From Thereva unica (taxonomy: Eukaryota; Arthropoda; Insecta; Diptera; Therevidae): a DNA stretch of 64,000 bases. The position numbers and the translations under genes are program-made. The stretch spans positions 81,766,070 through 81,830,069 of the forward strand of contig OX465282.1 in assembly GCA_949987705.1 (NCBI GenBank), in the 5' to 3' direction. Of the stretch, positions 42,191-52,855 are shown one piece after another; position 1 is the stretch's first letter; each line of letters begins with the position of its first letter. A model generated the notes under the pieces. That model had not been told where the DNA came from. It saw nothing but the letters and a program-made list of their open reading frames with translations, and made no database searches.

Positions 42191-43150
42191 CGATTTCGAT
42201 TTTCGGACCGATTACAATAACTTCCTATACTGGGAAGTTAACAAGCTCTAAAATTTAGGATGGGAGTGTCTACAGTGGCAAGGATAAGTGGATCTGGATC
42301 TACAGTGTGTGTTATGGACAACTTATTTGAAGCCCCTAGCAAAGGAGGGTTTATTAACTTCCCAGTATAGGAAGTTATTGTAATCGGTCCGAAAATCGAA
42401 ATTGAAAATTTCAACGTATTTTCATCTTTCAAGGTCCCAGGAGCATTTTAAGCAAAAAATTGGGAGGAAGTATGTGTGTGTGTGTGTATGTGCGTACGGA
42501 TGTGGTCATTTTTCCTGCACGATATCGCGCGAACCAAAACTGATATCGGCTTCGTTGAGGTGTTGTTCGAAGCGTATTAACCGAAATATGATCTGAAAAG
42601 ATTTTCATGAAAATCGGTCCAGCCGTTTTTTTGTTTGAGCGACGTAAGTGATTTTTGTGCCTGCACGATATCGCCCGAACCACGAAAGATATTGACTTAC
42701 TTGAGGTGCCGTTCGAAGCGTATTAGCGACAATATTATCTGAAAAGATTTTTATAATATTCGGTCCAGCGGTTTTTTGGTTTAAATGACTTAAGGGATTT
42801 TTGTACCTGCACGATATCGCGCGAACTATAAAAGATATCGGCTTAGTTGACGTGCCGTTCGAAGAGTATTAACCAAAATATGATCTGAAAAGATTTTCAT
42901 AAAATTCGGTCGAGCCGTTTTTTTGTTTAAGCGGCGTAAGTGATTTTTGTACCTGCACGATATGGCCCGAACCACAAAAGATGTTGACTTACTTGAGGTG
43001 CCGTTCGAAGCGTATTAGCGACAATATAATCAGAAAATATTTTTATAATATTCGGTCCAGCGGGTTTTTGGTTTAACTGACTTAAGTGATTTTTGTACCT
43101 GCACGATACCGCGCGAACTAAAAACTATATCGAATTCATTGAGGTGCCGA
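42105..43150. mobile_element. Inverted repeat plus 146-bp array element
   Basis: Arms at about 42105-42240 and 42355-42495 are inverted copies (for example TTTTTTGCTTAAAATGCTCC and CTTCCTATACTGGGAAGTTA) around a spacer of about 115 bp. Directly after come 146-bp tandem units. The left arm is the sequence in which the BEL tandem duplication broke. No coding capacity; probably a non-autonomous foldback or Helentron-like repeat. Confidence 0.7.
42514..43145 (+). repeat. 146-bp tandem array with A/B alternation
   Basis: Units begin CCTGCACGATA at 42514, 42660, 42806, 42952 and 43098 (last partial), each 146 bp apart. Odd units read GCGCGAAC, even units GCCCGAACCAC, giving a 292-bp dimer. Each carries GGTCCAGC or GGTCGAGC followed by GGGTTTTTGG/CGTTTTTTTGTT. 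Confidence 0.9.
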
Positions 43151-43384
43151 AAAACATTCATACATCAATTTTATGTATATACATTTTCGTCATCCTAATC
43201 TTGTAAGTGCGCACATTAAGTTTGACATTTTAGCGAAAATATTGATAAACAATTGTGACAATTTCTCAGTATTATGCATACATTCTATATTGCCTATTGT
43301 TCATTTATTATTAAAATATCCAATCATAATATTCAACATCCATCATACTGGGAAGTTGATCGTGTGGACCGAAAGGGTCGAACC
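43151..43384. other. Stretch without recognised features
   Basis: AT-rich; includes TACTGGGAAGTT (43348), a short echo of the inverted-repeat arms above. Confidence 0.4.
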
Positions 43385-43470
43385 CACATCCCAACTAGTT
43401 TATTTATTTATTGCCAAACAAGGCATTGCCAAAGTTATTTATTACAAAAAGTACAGGAATTATAATATAT

Positions 43471-44004
43471 TGTAGTGTTTCTGCTTCGCAGCTTTGTTTA
43501 AAACACAATTTGTTTTGAATTTAAAATTTTATTTCTTTTTTATTTGAACTTGTGCACCACGGGCGATTGAGTTAGTGCCCATTTAATGCCCTATTGCAAT
43601 CAAGTTTGGAATTATTATATTGTACACTTGGTATAAGCTACAAAGCTTTACTTCACTTAACTCAACTTAACTTCTACTTTTATACCTATCTTAATTTACC
43701 TAATATTTTCTGACAACCAATCAGAACATCTGTTTTATCTTTCTTAAATCATGTCACCATCTTCATTTATTGCGTTTGGTTTATCTGAGTCATGCGCAGC
43801 ACTTGCAATTTTCTTGTTGACCCATTCTCAGTTTTCGGAAGTAAATTTAATTACATCATTCTTGTTTTTATTTTGTTCTTTCTGTAAATGACTTACGCGT
43901 GACTTGCGGTGTCAAGTTCACGATCGAGTTTAAATATTTTGTTTTTATTTATTTTGATGAGAGGGTTTTTTTGTTGTCGTGATTTATTCGATTATTGCAC
44001 TACA
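43471..44004 (-). repeat. Solo LTR, mdg1-like, TSD ATAT
   Basis: Perfect short inverted termini TGTAGTG...CACTACA and identical 4-bp flanks ATAT (43467-43470, 44005-44008). The minus strand has TATAAAAG near 43685, giving the orientation. Product of LTR-LTR recombination of a gypsy element. Confidence 0.85.
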
Positions 44005-44354
44005 ATATGTACATGCACATATTAGAGGAGGGATAAGGTCAGTTACTTCAGGAGGATTGTGATGCTAGAAGGGATGTAACTTTCTTTTTAAAGAATAACT
44101 TATTTATGGTGAGAAACAGGCACTGTGTGTTTTAAAGACTATACAACATCTGTTAACGGGTTCATTCCTTGTATATTTAGTCCGATGCGAATATTCCCTA
44201 AGCATTTTTGTATGCCTGTTGCATCGAGCTTCGTCATTAAATCTGATTCTGTCTGAGAAAAACTGTACCTTGATTTGATCTTTTAAGACGTCCAGAGTTA
44301 AGCATGAAATTAGCAATTTCCTCCTATCTGCTAGCTTTATGAGATCTAGCACCT

Positions 44355-44579
44355 TTAATCTTTCCATATATGTAAATATGTAGGTACATTTGGAAAATCA
44401 CGCGGATCATGTAAACTACTCAGAGCAAAAAGAAAAAATTTCTTCTGCACTGACTCAAGCCTCTTGTTACTAACCTGGTATATGGGATCCCAGATGGGGC
44501 ATGCGTATTCCAAGATTGGGCGGACTAGCTTACAGAAAAGTGTTTTAGTGACACGAGCGTTGTTGAATTCTTTGGCCAT
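44355..44579 (-). pseudogene. LINE-B RT C-terminal fragment
   Basis: Contains KLVRPILEYACPIWDPIYQ and KRLESVQKKFF, the conserved segment after the RT catalytic domain of CR1/Jockey-group LINEs. It is related to but clearly distinct from LINE-A at 53 kb. The next frame (44367-44104) carries the downstream part. Confidence 0.7.
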
Positions 44580-45984
44580 TCCCTTTATAAAGCCCAGAAG
44601 TTTGTTGGCTCTAGCAGTAATTTTATCATAGTGTAAATTGAAGTTTAGTTTATTATCTCGGACAACGCCTAGATCTACAATTTTATCGACATGGTCGAGT
44701 GCCTTGTCGTTGAGATAATAGTACTGCAGCTGAATGGTTCTTTTGCGAGAGAAGGTAATTACGTGGCATTTGCTGAAGTTTAGGATAACTTATTAGTGGT
44801 GCACCAAAATTTTTGGGCTCCCGTATTATGCTAACTGGCATAGAGTAGTTAGTAGTATAGTCCTCCCGTGACCTAAGACTAAATTCAGAGGCGTGTTTTT
44901 TATCACCTTAAACAATTTATTTCTCTGATTACGAAGAGCTCCAACGTTCTTATCTAGCCATGGTTCCGATAATTTATCCGGTTTTTTGATTCTGGGCATA
45001 TATTTGTCAATGATGCTGAAGATAGTAGTGTAGAAACATGATACATAAGCTATAGTGGGAATGATATTTGTTTTTGTATTGTTGTTCACATGGTTATCAT
45101 TAAAGGTTTCTGTGGTGGTTTTTGTGTTACTGTGAGGATGATTATTTCTAGAGGATGCTGTACGTTTAGTTAGTAAGTTGTTTTTGGAGGTGTGGGAGCT
45201 TATAATAGTGTTACTATTAATCTAGTTTTAACTACCTTAAATTTGTTACTTAAGCTATCATTCCAGCGGCGGAGGGTTACAGTTTTCCATTTGAAAACAT
45301 CCGAAGCAGAGTTGAGAAATTGCCATTCATATTTAGTGGCCATTGTTATTTTTAAACTTCGCAAGTTGTCCTTTTTGTTTCTTTGCGAAACAAGTTCACA
45401 GCCAAGGAGCTTAATAGAGAACTCGGCCTGGAACATTTTGCTAACCCATGATGAATTTGCTTGGACCGGTGCTCCATTGAGGAGGGTAAGCTAATCTCTG
45501 ATTGGGAGGTACCATGGTGTTGAGTGTTGGTGTTTTATTTACCTACAATATTCCGTCTCGATTTTTTATGTTGTTGTTTCGGCTCATTTTTCGACTTCTT
45601 TATATTCACGGTGTTTTTCGCGCTTAACTTTTTCACCCTGCTATTCCATTCATTCAATGACCACGTTGTACCAAATTTACTAATGTTTTTTTTTCGGGAA
45701 GGTACAGAGGTGGTAAATAATGAGATGGCTTCGATGAAACCGATAAGGTTTGTGTGTGAAGATTGGGTGCACCAAGGGCGAAATTATCCGTAAAGCTGCA
45801 GTCGGTGGTAATTGTGGTAGTATCCTTGGGTAGTTGATCTCGTACCAGTTCATCCGAGAGTGGAATTGCTTCACTATCCCAAATAGGATTTGCGATGCAC
45901 CTATTATGAGTCGATATTTTAATTTCCACAACCAGAGATTTTAAACTATCTAGCTCAGATAAGTAAGATAAGTGTGCTGAGCAA

Positions 45985-46240
45985 AACCGGTTTTATTCAA
46001 CCCCTCGGAACACACACGGGGCGTAATTGTGTTTAGAACATTTGAAAGCTTTACAGGAACGTTTAAATGTATTGTAAATAAAATTCACTTGTCAGACAAA
46101 AACAGAGCTAAAGAAAACAAGAGATAGAAGTAACATTTTATATGTGTGTAAGTTTTCGCGCGTTTGCTTTTGCGTGAAAAATGTTTCGTTAAGTTTTTCC
46201 GCTCCCTTCCCTCTCTCATCTATAAAACCGGTTTTACTTG
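45985..46240. mobile_element. Possible MITE bounded by AAAACCGGTTTT
   Basis: AAAACCGGTTTTAT at the left and ATAAAACCGGTTTTA at the right bound a segment that resembles the 17865-18188 MITE in its inner right half (TTTTCGCGC...TTCCCTCTC). Full TIRs and a target duplication were not found. Confidence 0.4.
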
Positions 46241-46274
46241 CCATGAATGTGCACCGTCTGAATACCCCCATTCG

Positions 46275-46745
46275 ACATAATTAAATTGTGCCTTGGTCCG
46301 TCACTATGTGTTTCGGTATACCGTAGCGTGTGATTATCTGATCGAAGACGATTCGGGCTACGGTATCGGCCTCTGCGTTCGGCAGGGCGTAGCAGTCGAT
46401 TAGCTTCATCAGGTTATCCGGGATTGTTAAGATATACAAATTACGTAGTTCCCAAAGGCCCTACAATATCCAGGTAAACCTTGTCAAACGGTCTCTCGGC
46501 TATGTCAGTGATCACCATCGGCATCTTAATGAGTGGTGTCGCTTTCATTGTCTGACACTTTTTGCATTTCTTAATATACCTTCGAATGTCCGCTAGCATG
46601 CCTCGCCACCAGTATTTCTTCCGGATCCTTCCGTACGTTTTAATAACGCCTTGATGACCGCCAAAGGGGGAGTCATGATAGTCTTTTAGGATCGTTGAAA
46701 TCTCCTCAGGGTTAGTTATAACCTCTATCCTGCGCTTAGAGGCAG
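46275..46745 (-). pseudogene. Element E integrase fragment
   Basis: The minus strand shows the zinc domain (DSPFGGHQG, CKKCQTMKAT), first Asp in YLDIVGPLG, a frameshift near 46450, then DCYALPNAEADTVAR and the second Asp in VTDQG, where it breaks off near 46275. The Glu and C-terminal domain are absent. Completes the pol of element E in order. Confidence 0.8.
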
Positions 46746-46910
46746 GTCCCGTTTCCTGGTTTTCTGATGGTGGCCTTTCAGCTTGGTTCGGCTAGGGCTG
46801 TGGCGAAGCTATATTGTGGCGTGGCACCGACTGGTGGTTGCGGGCTGACATCACTTGAGTCGCCCTGTGTCTCAACAGAGTAGATTATATCGGGCTCTTC
46901 GGTTGCCCCT

Positions 46911-48047
46911 TTAAAATCTGTGAGTGATGGAGTTCCGAGTTTTTTCGCTTGGCTCCGTGTGACAGCGTTGCATTTCATGTGATCGCTTAAGTGACTTTGG
47001 GTTGGGTGCATGGACGACAGCTTCTACCATGAAAGTATGATTGTTTTTGTTGTCATCTTCCTGTGGGATGCGGCTGAGGGCGTCGGCGTTGGTATTATAT
47101 TTACCAGGCTTATACTCGATTTTATAATCGAACTCCGAGAGCTTATGGTGAAAGCGTACGAGGCGAGTAGTGGGATCTTTCGCATTGAAGACTCCTTTTA
47201 GTGGTTTGTGGTCTGTGTAGACTGTAAATTTGCTTCCTTGCAGGTAACACCTGAAATTTTTTACTGCCCATACAATAGCCAGTAGTTCCTTTTCTATGGT
47301 ATGTTTTCGTTCGGCCTTGTTTAAGGTCTGGCTGGCGTAAGCTATGGGTTGGTCTTTTCCTACCTCGCCTTGTGAGAGGATAGCCCCTATAGCTTCACCG
47401 CTGGCATCCGTTGTGAGGTTAAATGGTTTTGCAAAATCTGGGTACACCAGCAAGGTGGGTGCGACTAATGAGGCCTTTATACTTTCAAACACTCCCTTGC
47501 ATGAGTCAGTCCAGGAAAATTTTGCTCCCTTTTTAAGAAGATTGGTTATGGGGCGCACCGTTTTCGCAAAACCCGGTATAAACTTCCGGTAATAATTGGC
47601 CAGCCCTAGGAAAGATTGTACTTGCCGTACCGTGCGGGGCCTGGGGAATTCTTGGACACATGTCGTTTTCCTTGGATCTGGAAGGGCCCCTTTTTCGGAG
47701 CAAATGTGCCCTAAGTATACGACCTCCTTTCTCAAGAATTGACATTTTTCGACCTGTAATTTGAGGTTGTGATCGCGCAACTTGTCAAACACTTTTCTTA
47801 GCTTCTGATTATGATCTACGAGGTTCTTGCCATAGATGACTATGTCGTCCAAATACACAAAGCATTCGAGCCCTTGTAGGCCCGTGAGGACATAGTTCAT
47901 TAACCTCTGAAAAGTCGCAGGAGCTCCTTTGAGCCCAAATGGCATGCGCTTAAGTTCATAATGTCCGTAGTTAGAGCTGAATGCGGTTTTGGCTCGATCT
48001 TTGGGGTCGACCAGGACCTAATGATAGCCGCTGGCTAGATCGAGAGT
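46911..48047 (-). pseudogene. Element E RT (C-terminal part) and RNase H
   Basis: Starting at 48047 with LDLASGYH (first RT Asp), a stop, DRAKTAFSS, then the open frame RMPFGLKGAPATFQ, VYLDDIVIYG (catalytic YLDD), RNase H TTDASGEAIGAIL and TDHKPL, ending in a tether. It is separated from the RT N-terminal part by the foldback element, which inserted between YFST and LDL. Confidence 0.9.
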
Positions 48048-49094
48048 TAGACCAGTGCAGATAATTTTTGAGAAAAAAAAATTCTTAGCAGTATATGGAA
48101 GGTGGGAAAATTTAGGGTAAATGCTACATAAACAAGGAAAAATCGAGAGCACCGCAGCGGATGACCGGAAGGGGGGCGGGGGAGCCAAAATGTGAGTTTT
48201 AGGGGGTTAAACGTGTTTTTTTGCGATTTCTGAGAAAAGTAGACCTCCTATCGAAAAACGTTAAATGTAAACGTTGTAGATAATTAAAATATCTAGAGCT
48301 TTCGTTCAAACCATTTTTCGACATAACCTCAAAAAATGGAGAAAAACGTCAAAAACCGAGTTTTTCGTTTATCATTTTTATCTTTCACAAAAATGATCCA
48401 ATTTTAATGAAATTTGAGGAAAATGTAGATTTTCATGTTTTGAAAAGGCCCAATTTTTTTCAAAGCGATTGGTTGTGTAGTTTTGTTTTTATGACCTTAA
48501 TTTAAAAAAAAGGACCCGTTTTCAATCAAAAAAGTTGGCGAACGAATTTTTGATTTTGAAAACTTTGAAGACGAGTTTTTCTTCGTTGAATCCTCTACTT
48601 TAAGATGGTGTAAAAAAATGATAGTGTCACAATAGAAAAACATCGATCAAAATTCGAAAAACCAAAAACATCCTTTTTCAAATATCGATTTTTCCGTAAA
48701 CTTCGCTAATTCTTTATCTCTCTTTGACATAAAGCTTTAAGAGTGGCGCAAAACTGTTTTAATGCAATATATTATAAGGAAGCTTCATGTAACAGTTTCA
48801 GATGTGAAAAAATTTGTTTAAACAATTATTTCACCCAAGAAAGCAAGGGAAAAATTACAGTTTTAAGCCGGCCCGAGCAACTTCTTTTATTTAATTTATT
48901 GCCTAATAAAATGATTTTTTTGAGTTTATGAAGGTATAGTTAGAAGATTGATCTGATACTACATATTTGATGATGGAAAAATGAAGTACCATTGCGAGTA
49001 ACTATACTAGTATTCCTTCAGAAGCATTAAAACCGGTTTTACAAGTTAATCTATGTCTACACTGGTTTTCTTTCATCATGCGTATAGGTAATAC

Positions 49095-49340
49095 TTGCTA
49101 CCCGCGAGTAAGACGTGTAAGGAAATTATAAAATCTGCAAAAGACTTCGATTTTGGCACTTGTTGTTTTTTATGTGGTGACAGCTGCACTCATGAAACCA
49201 AAAATATTGTTCGAACGGTTTCAAATGAGAACACGAGAATAAACATTATTCAACTTATTAAAGACAAAAAACAAAATAATACAGCAAAAACTGTGACACG
49301 ACATCCAGTTTTACTGGGAAAAGTAAAAAAACGATCGTAA
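49095..49340 (+). pseudogene. Foldback element ORF, N-terminal part, Cys-rich
   Basis: An 81-aa reading with CCFLCGDSC near residue 23, then NENTRINIIQLIKDKK. It ends at a TAA at 49338, but an overlapping frame continues into 49499-50011, so this is probably the first part of one gene broken by a frameshift. Confidence 0.45.
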
Positions 49341-49498
49341 AATTACTGCTTGGTAACCAAAATTTATCAAAACTGGCAGAAATTTTCTATCAGAGAAATG
49401 CAGCCAAACAAGCAATAGCTCAAAATGGACTGAAGCTAATAGCGTCTCTGTATAAGTGTAAAAGAAAAGCTGTTTCCTTAAACGAATTAAGATTTGAA

Positions 49499-50011
49499 AT
49501 GTATCAAACCGCTGCAGCAAGATCTTCGTTCAATTTAGAAAAGCTACCACCAACCGAGAGAGCACCAGAACAACACTGCTACGGGGTCTATTTTCAAATT
49601 CAGACTTGGCTGGGTAACGAACTGAAAGCTACAGATTGGGGGTGGAAAAACCATTTAAACGGAATAACACCTAAATTTACCGAAAAGAAATTAATTCCTG
49701 AAAGTTTGCTTAAATCTATCTGCTGCAGCTGTGAAACTGGTTGTGATAGTAAAAGATGTGGCTGTCGAAAGCATGGAGTAAAATGCTCCCTTTTATGTTC
49801 CAATTGTACCGGAGCCAACAACTGTTCAAATTCTGAAAATCAACCAATAGAAGATCTCAGCGATTCGGAGGAGATTATTAATAATGAAGATTGTGATGAG
49901 CTTGAGGACCTTCACGAAGTCGATGACTTTATTGAAGATTCTCAAGAGATTGAAAAATGTGTTGAGTTTCATGATGAACAGCATCTCTCCAAAAAAATGA
50001 GGTATGAATAA
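49499..50011 (+). CDS. CXC-like cysteine-rich protein in the foldback element
   Basis: A 170-aa ORF whose frame is open about 150 nt further upstream (NLSKLAEIFY, LNELRFEMYQ). Blocks LPPTERAPEQHCYGVYFQIQ, WLGN and TDWGW precede a cysteine cluster (CCSCETGCDSKRCGCRKHG then CSLLCSNC and NNCSN, about residues 77-112), similar to CXC/TSO1-type zinc-binding domains. The tail is acidic. I recall this block order from abundant uncharacterised arthropod proteins; function is unknown. It may be the element's own gene or a captured host gene. Confidence 0.6.
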   Translation: MYQTAAARSSFNLEKLPPTERAPEQHCYGVYFQIQTWLGNELKATDWGWKNHLNGITPKFTEKKLIPESLLKSICCSCETGCDSKRCGCRKHGVKCSLLCSNCTGANNCSNSENQPIEDLSDSEEIINNEDCDELEDLHEVDDFIEDSQEIEKCVEFHDEQHLSKKMRYE

Positions 50012-51012
50012 TTCTTTTACAACATAACAGCATTCGAGTACGCGAACACACTTATTATTTAAACACGGCATAGTCTTTGCTCATGGGCAATTGTATTTAG
50101 CAGCCAGTAGAGTGTAATACAATAAAATGTAATATATGACATTAGCAAATAATAAAAGTTGGTTTTTTGGCATTGCTTTTTCCAACTATAAAAAATTTGT
50201 TTCATTTTTCCATTTTGTTTTATTCTTCTCGAAAAATTTTGTTATTGAAGACTTAAAGACTTATAAAATGGTGCTCGAATGTCGAGTGCTACCAGTAAGT
50301 TTTAATGTACAAGCCATCACAATACGTAGAAATATTTTTTTTGGCCTAAAACGGAAAAATCGATATTTGAAAAAGGATGTTTTTGGGTTTTCGAATTTTT
50401 ATCGATGTTTTTCTATTGTGACACTATCATTTTTTACACCATCTTAAAATAGAGGATTCAACGAAAAAAAACTCGTCTTCAAAATTTTAAAATCAAAAAT
50501 TCGTTCGCCAACTTTTTTGATTGAAAATGGGGCCTTTTTTTTAAATTAAGGTCATAAAAACAAAACTACACAACCAATCGCTTTGAAAAAAATTGGGCCT
50601 TTTCAAAACATGAAAATCTACATTTTCCTCAAATTTCATTAAAATTGGATCATTTTTGTGAAAGATAAAAATGATAAACGAAAAACTCGGTTTTTGACGT
50701 TTTTCTCCATTTTTTGAGGTTATGTCGAAAAATGGTTTGAACGAAAGCTCTAGATATTGTAATTATCTACAACGTTTACATTTAACGTTTTTCGATAGGA
50801 GGTCTACTTTTCTCAGAAATCGCAAAAAAACACGTTTAACCCCCTAAAACTCACATTTTGGCTCCCCCGCCCCCTTTCCGGTCATCTGCTGCGGTGCTCT
50901 CGATTTTTCCTTGTTTAAGTAGCATTTATCCTAAATTTTCCCACCTTCCATATACTGCTAAGAATTTTTCTAGTTTTTGGCTTTTCAAAAGCGTATCTGC
51001 ACTGGTCTAAGT

Positions 51013-51676
51013 AGAGAAATAGCGAGAATGACCTAACTGGCCTAAGATATCCTCAATACGGGGTAGGGGGTAGGCGTCGCCGATAGTTTTTTCATTCAAT
51101 TTACGAAAGTCGACGACGACCCGCCACCTTTTTTCATTATCAGGACCCGCTTTTTTGGGAACTGGTAGTAAGGGGGAGTTCCACGGGCTTTTACTGGGCT
51201 GGACAATGTCATTTTCCAGCATTTCCTTCATTTGTTCATTTATAATTTGCCTCTGGGACTCTGGCAGTCTATACATTTTCTGATTTATAGTGGCTTGATC
51301 CTGCATCAGCGGAATTTCGTGACTTATCGCGGTAGTAAAGGTGAGTAGGTCTCCTTTCAGATGGAAAATATCGTTGTATTCATGACATAGCTCTATGATT
51401 GATTCCTTCTCTTCAACACTTAAGCTGCTGTCCAATTTTAGTTCTTCTAGAAATCTTTCCAGACGGTCAGGACATTCGATATGACCCTGTCTTCCGTTGC
51501 CTGTGGGCGCGTGCTGTATATAATGAACCCAGCTGCTTTTTTGCTCTTTTTATTCTTAGTTGCTCGCCCGTTTAGTTTTTGTGGTTTAGCCGGAGGCGAT
51601 TTTTTAGTATGCGCTAACTTAGGATTCTGGTTCGAGGACGTGATAGTCCTTTTTGGTGTCCCACCGTGGTTCCATA
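51013..51676 (-). pseudogene. Element E RT N-terminal part
   Basis: The minus strand has SVEEKESIIELCHEYNDIFH, MYRLPESQRQII, PSKSPWNSPLLPVPKK, WRVVVDFRKLN and YPLPRIEDIL, ending YFST at the foldback insertion. Upstream frame (to about 51676) carries the protease-RT linker. This is the finger region of gypsy RT. Confidence 0.85.
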
Positions 51677-52131
51677 TTTTTTTTTTTTTTTTTTTTTTTT
51701 TTATGTGAAAGCCCTTTATACTGTTGACAATCTATTTTCTTCGTATAGAGTGCAATGTCGAACAGCAGCTCTAGTCGGGGAGGAAGGAACCGCCACAACC
51801 TTCCCGCGATATTTTCAGTCCACCTACTCCCAACCATTACTATCGCGACTCTGACATCGGGGCATCGAGAAACAACTCGCTGGAGTGTTATGCCTCCTGA
51901 AACGAGTTGAATCTCATCAACCAACCGATGACATGCGCTTTGGTGGAGCGGGGAAGGGCTAAGGAAGGCTATGACAGAAGGAATCAGGAATGTAAAGAGG
52001 GGAGAAGAAAGAAGGAAAGTTATGTAGGCGGGAAATTGGGAAAGGCTAGGACCGTGGCACCACCGGGAATCGAACCCGGGACCTCTGGGGATAGTAGTCA
52101 GGCGCCTTACCCCTAGACTACCGAGGCTGTC
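51677..52131 (-). mobile_element. tRNA-derived SINE
   Basis: The minus strand begins CCTCGGTAGTCTAGGGGTAA (A-box region) and CGGGTTCGATTCCCGG (B box), a body of about 330 bp, then GGGCTTTCACAT and a poly(A) of 26 nt (51677-51702). The tail resembles the LINE tail at 52363 (CTTTCACATAAAA), suggesting shared machinery. Inserted into element E pol, whose frame happens to read through it. Confidence 0.85.
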
Positions 52132-52362
52132 TATGTTTACCAGGTGGTTTAATATGAACACCGCTACGGTGGTCAGAAATGCCATTATTGCCTTGTGGGA
52201 GGGTCTTTTAGGTTCGTTATTGTTCGGGTCCTTGGGTGGATGAGACCTCTTAGGGATTGGAAAGATTGCCTTTTCTACGACGTTATCTGAGCCCATGGGT
52301 AGAATTCCGTTAGATAGGAAGACTCCGCCGTCTATTTCTTGCGAGAAACAGACCATCTCCTC
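52132..52362 (-). pseudogene. Element E pol linker (protease to RT), inner part
   Basis: Minus-strand frame with MVCFSQEIDGGVFLSNGILP, the post-protease block of gypsy Pol (compare VANSLIPC in M2). It lies between the SINE and a LINE tail. Confidence 0.75.
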
Positions 52363-52505
52363 TTTTTTTTTATGTGAAAGTCTAAGCTTAGGTGTCACCC
52401 TTTGTACTACCAGTCCGTCTTGACTTACACGTCAACGTCAGGTGTCTGGTAGTAAGCTTAGCTCGAAGGATAGAGAAAGAATAAAATAGATTAAAGCCTT
52501 AACGG
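52363..52505 (-). mobile_element. 5'-truncated LINE-A tail
   Basis: About 130 bp matching the LINE-A 3' UTR at 52590-52700: CTACCAGACACC..., CGGACTGGTAGTACAAAGGG, then TAAGCTTAG and a poly(A) at 52363-52372. A dead-on-arrival copy. Confidence 0.75.
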
Positions 52506-52578
52506 GATCATGACTAGCTTTTGGGTACGTGCTGGCACGCATTGCGGCTTTTCTAGTTCCACGGTTTTCTGCAATGGT
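52506..52578 (-). pseudogene. Element E pol linker, outer part
   Basis: Minus-strand reading PPLQKTVELEKPQCVPARTQ followed by KLVMIPL, the pre-RT domain of gypsy Pol, placed between two LINE insertions. Confidence 0.6.
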
Positions 52579-52855
52579 GGAGTTTTTTTTTTGTATGTGG
52601 CAGTGCTAAGCTCAGGAGTCACCCTTTGTACTACCAGTCCGTCATGTCATTTGTCATGTCATGGTGCAATGTCTAGCAGTAAGCTTAGTACGAGAGGGAG
52701 GGTGGGGGAATAGGTTAAGGATTATAAAGGTACGGGGGGGTATTGAAGAAGGTGGTGATGAGCCCTGCGTTTGAACTCTTGGATGTTGTAGGAGCTCGGA
52801 AAAACTGACTGCGAGAGATTATTCCACAGTCGAGTTGTTCTATTTACAAACGAAT

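Larger units (their letters stand above)
43385..45980 (-). mobile_element. LINE-B: degraded non-LTR retrotransposon
   Basis: In minus orientation: endonuclease-proximal fragments (45929-45654, 45089-44826 with EPWLDKNVGALRNQRNKLF), RT thumb (44579-44355) and post-RT region (44367-44104, RLKVLDLIKLADRRKLL), then a 3' UTR ending in an (ATAAA)n-like tail near 43395-43408. It is interrupted by a solo LTR at 43471-44004. Most of the RT catalytic domain is missing or unreadable. Confidence 0.6.
48048..51009. mobile_element. 2.96-kb foldback transposon with about 650-bp TIRs, TSD AGT
   Basis: Ends TAGACCAGTGCAGATA and its inverse; flanks AGT at 48045-48047 and 51010-51012. Arms 48048-48701 and about 50353-51009 are near-identical inverted copies with small gaps near the tips (AAGCCAAAAACTAG present only at right). 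A plus-strand gene lies in the 1.65-kb centre. It interrupts the RT of element E in frame position YFST|LDL. The superfamily is not established; a 3-bp duplication limits the options. Confidence 0.9.

Noticed and set aside
42514..43145. CRISPR array
   Set aside because: Units are contiguous 146-bp repeats without unique spacers, in a eukaryotic TE context.
51619..52398. Continuous 259-aa minus-strand protein
   Set aside because: It is a chance read-through of element E pol into the SINE; the middle 150 residues are SINE sequence.
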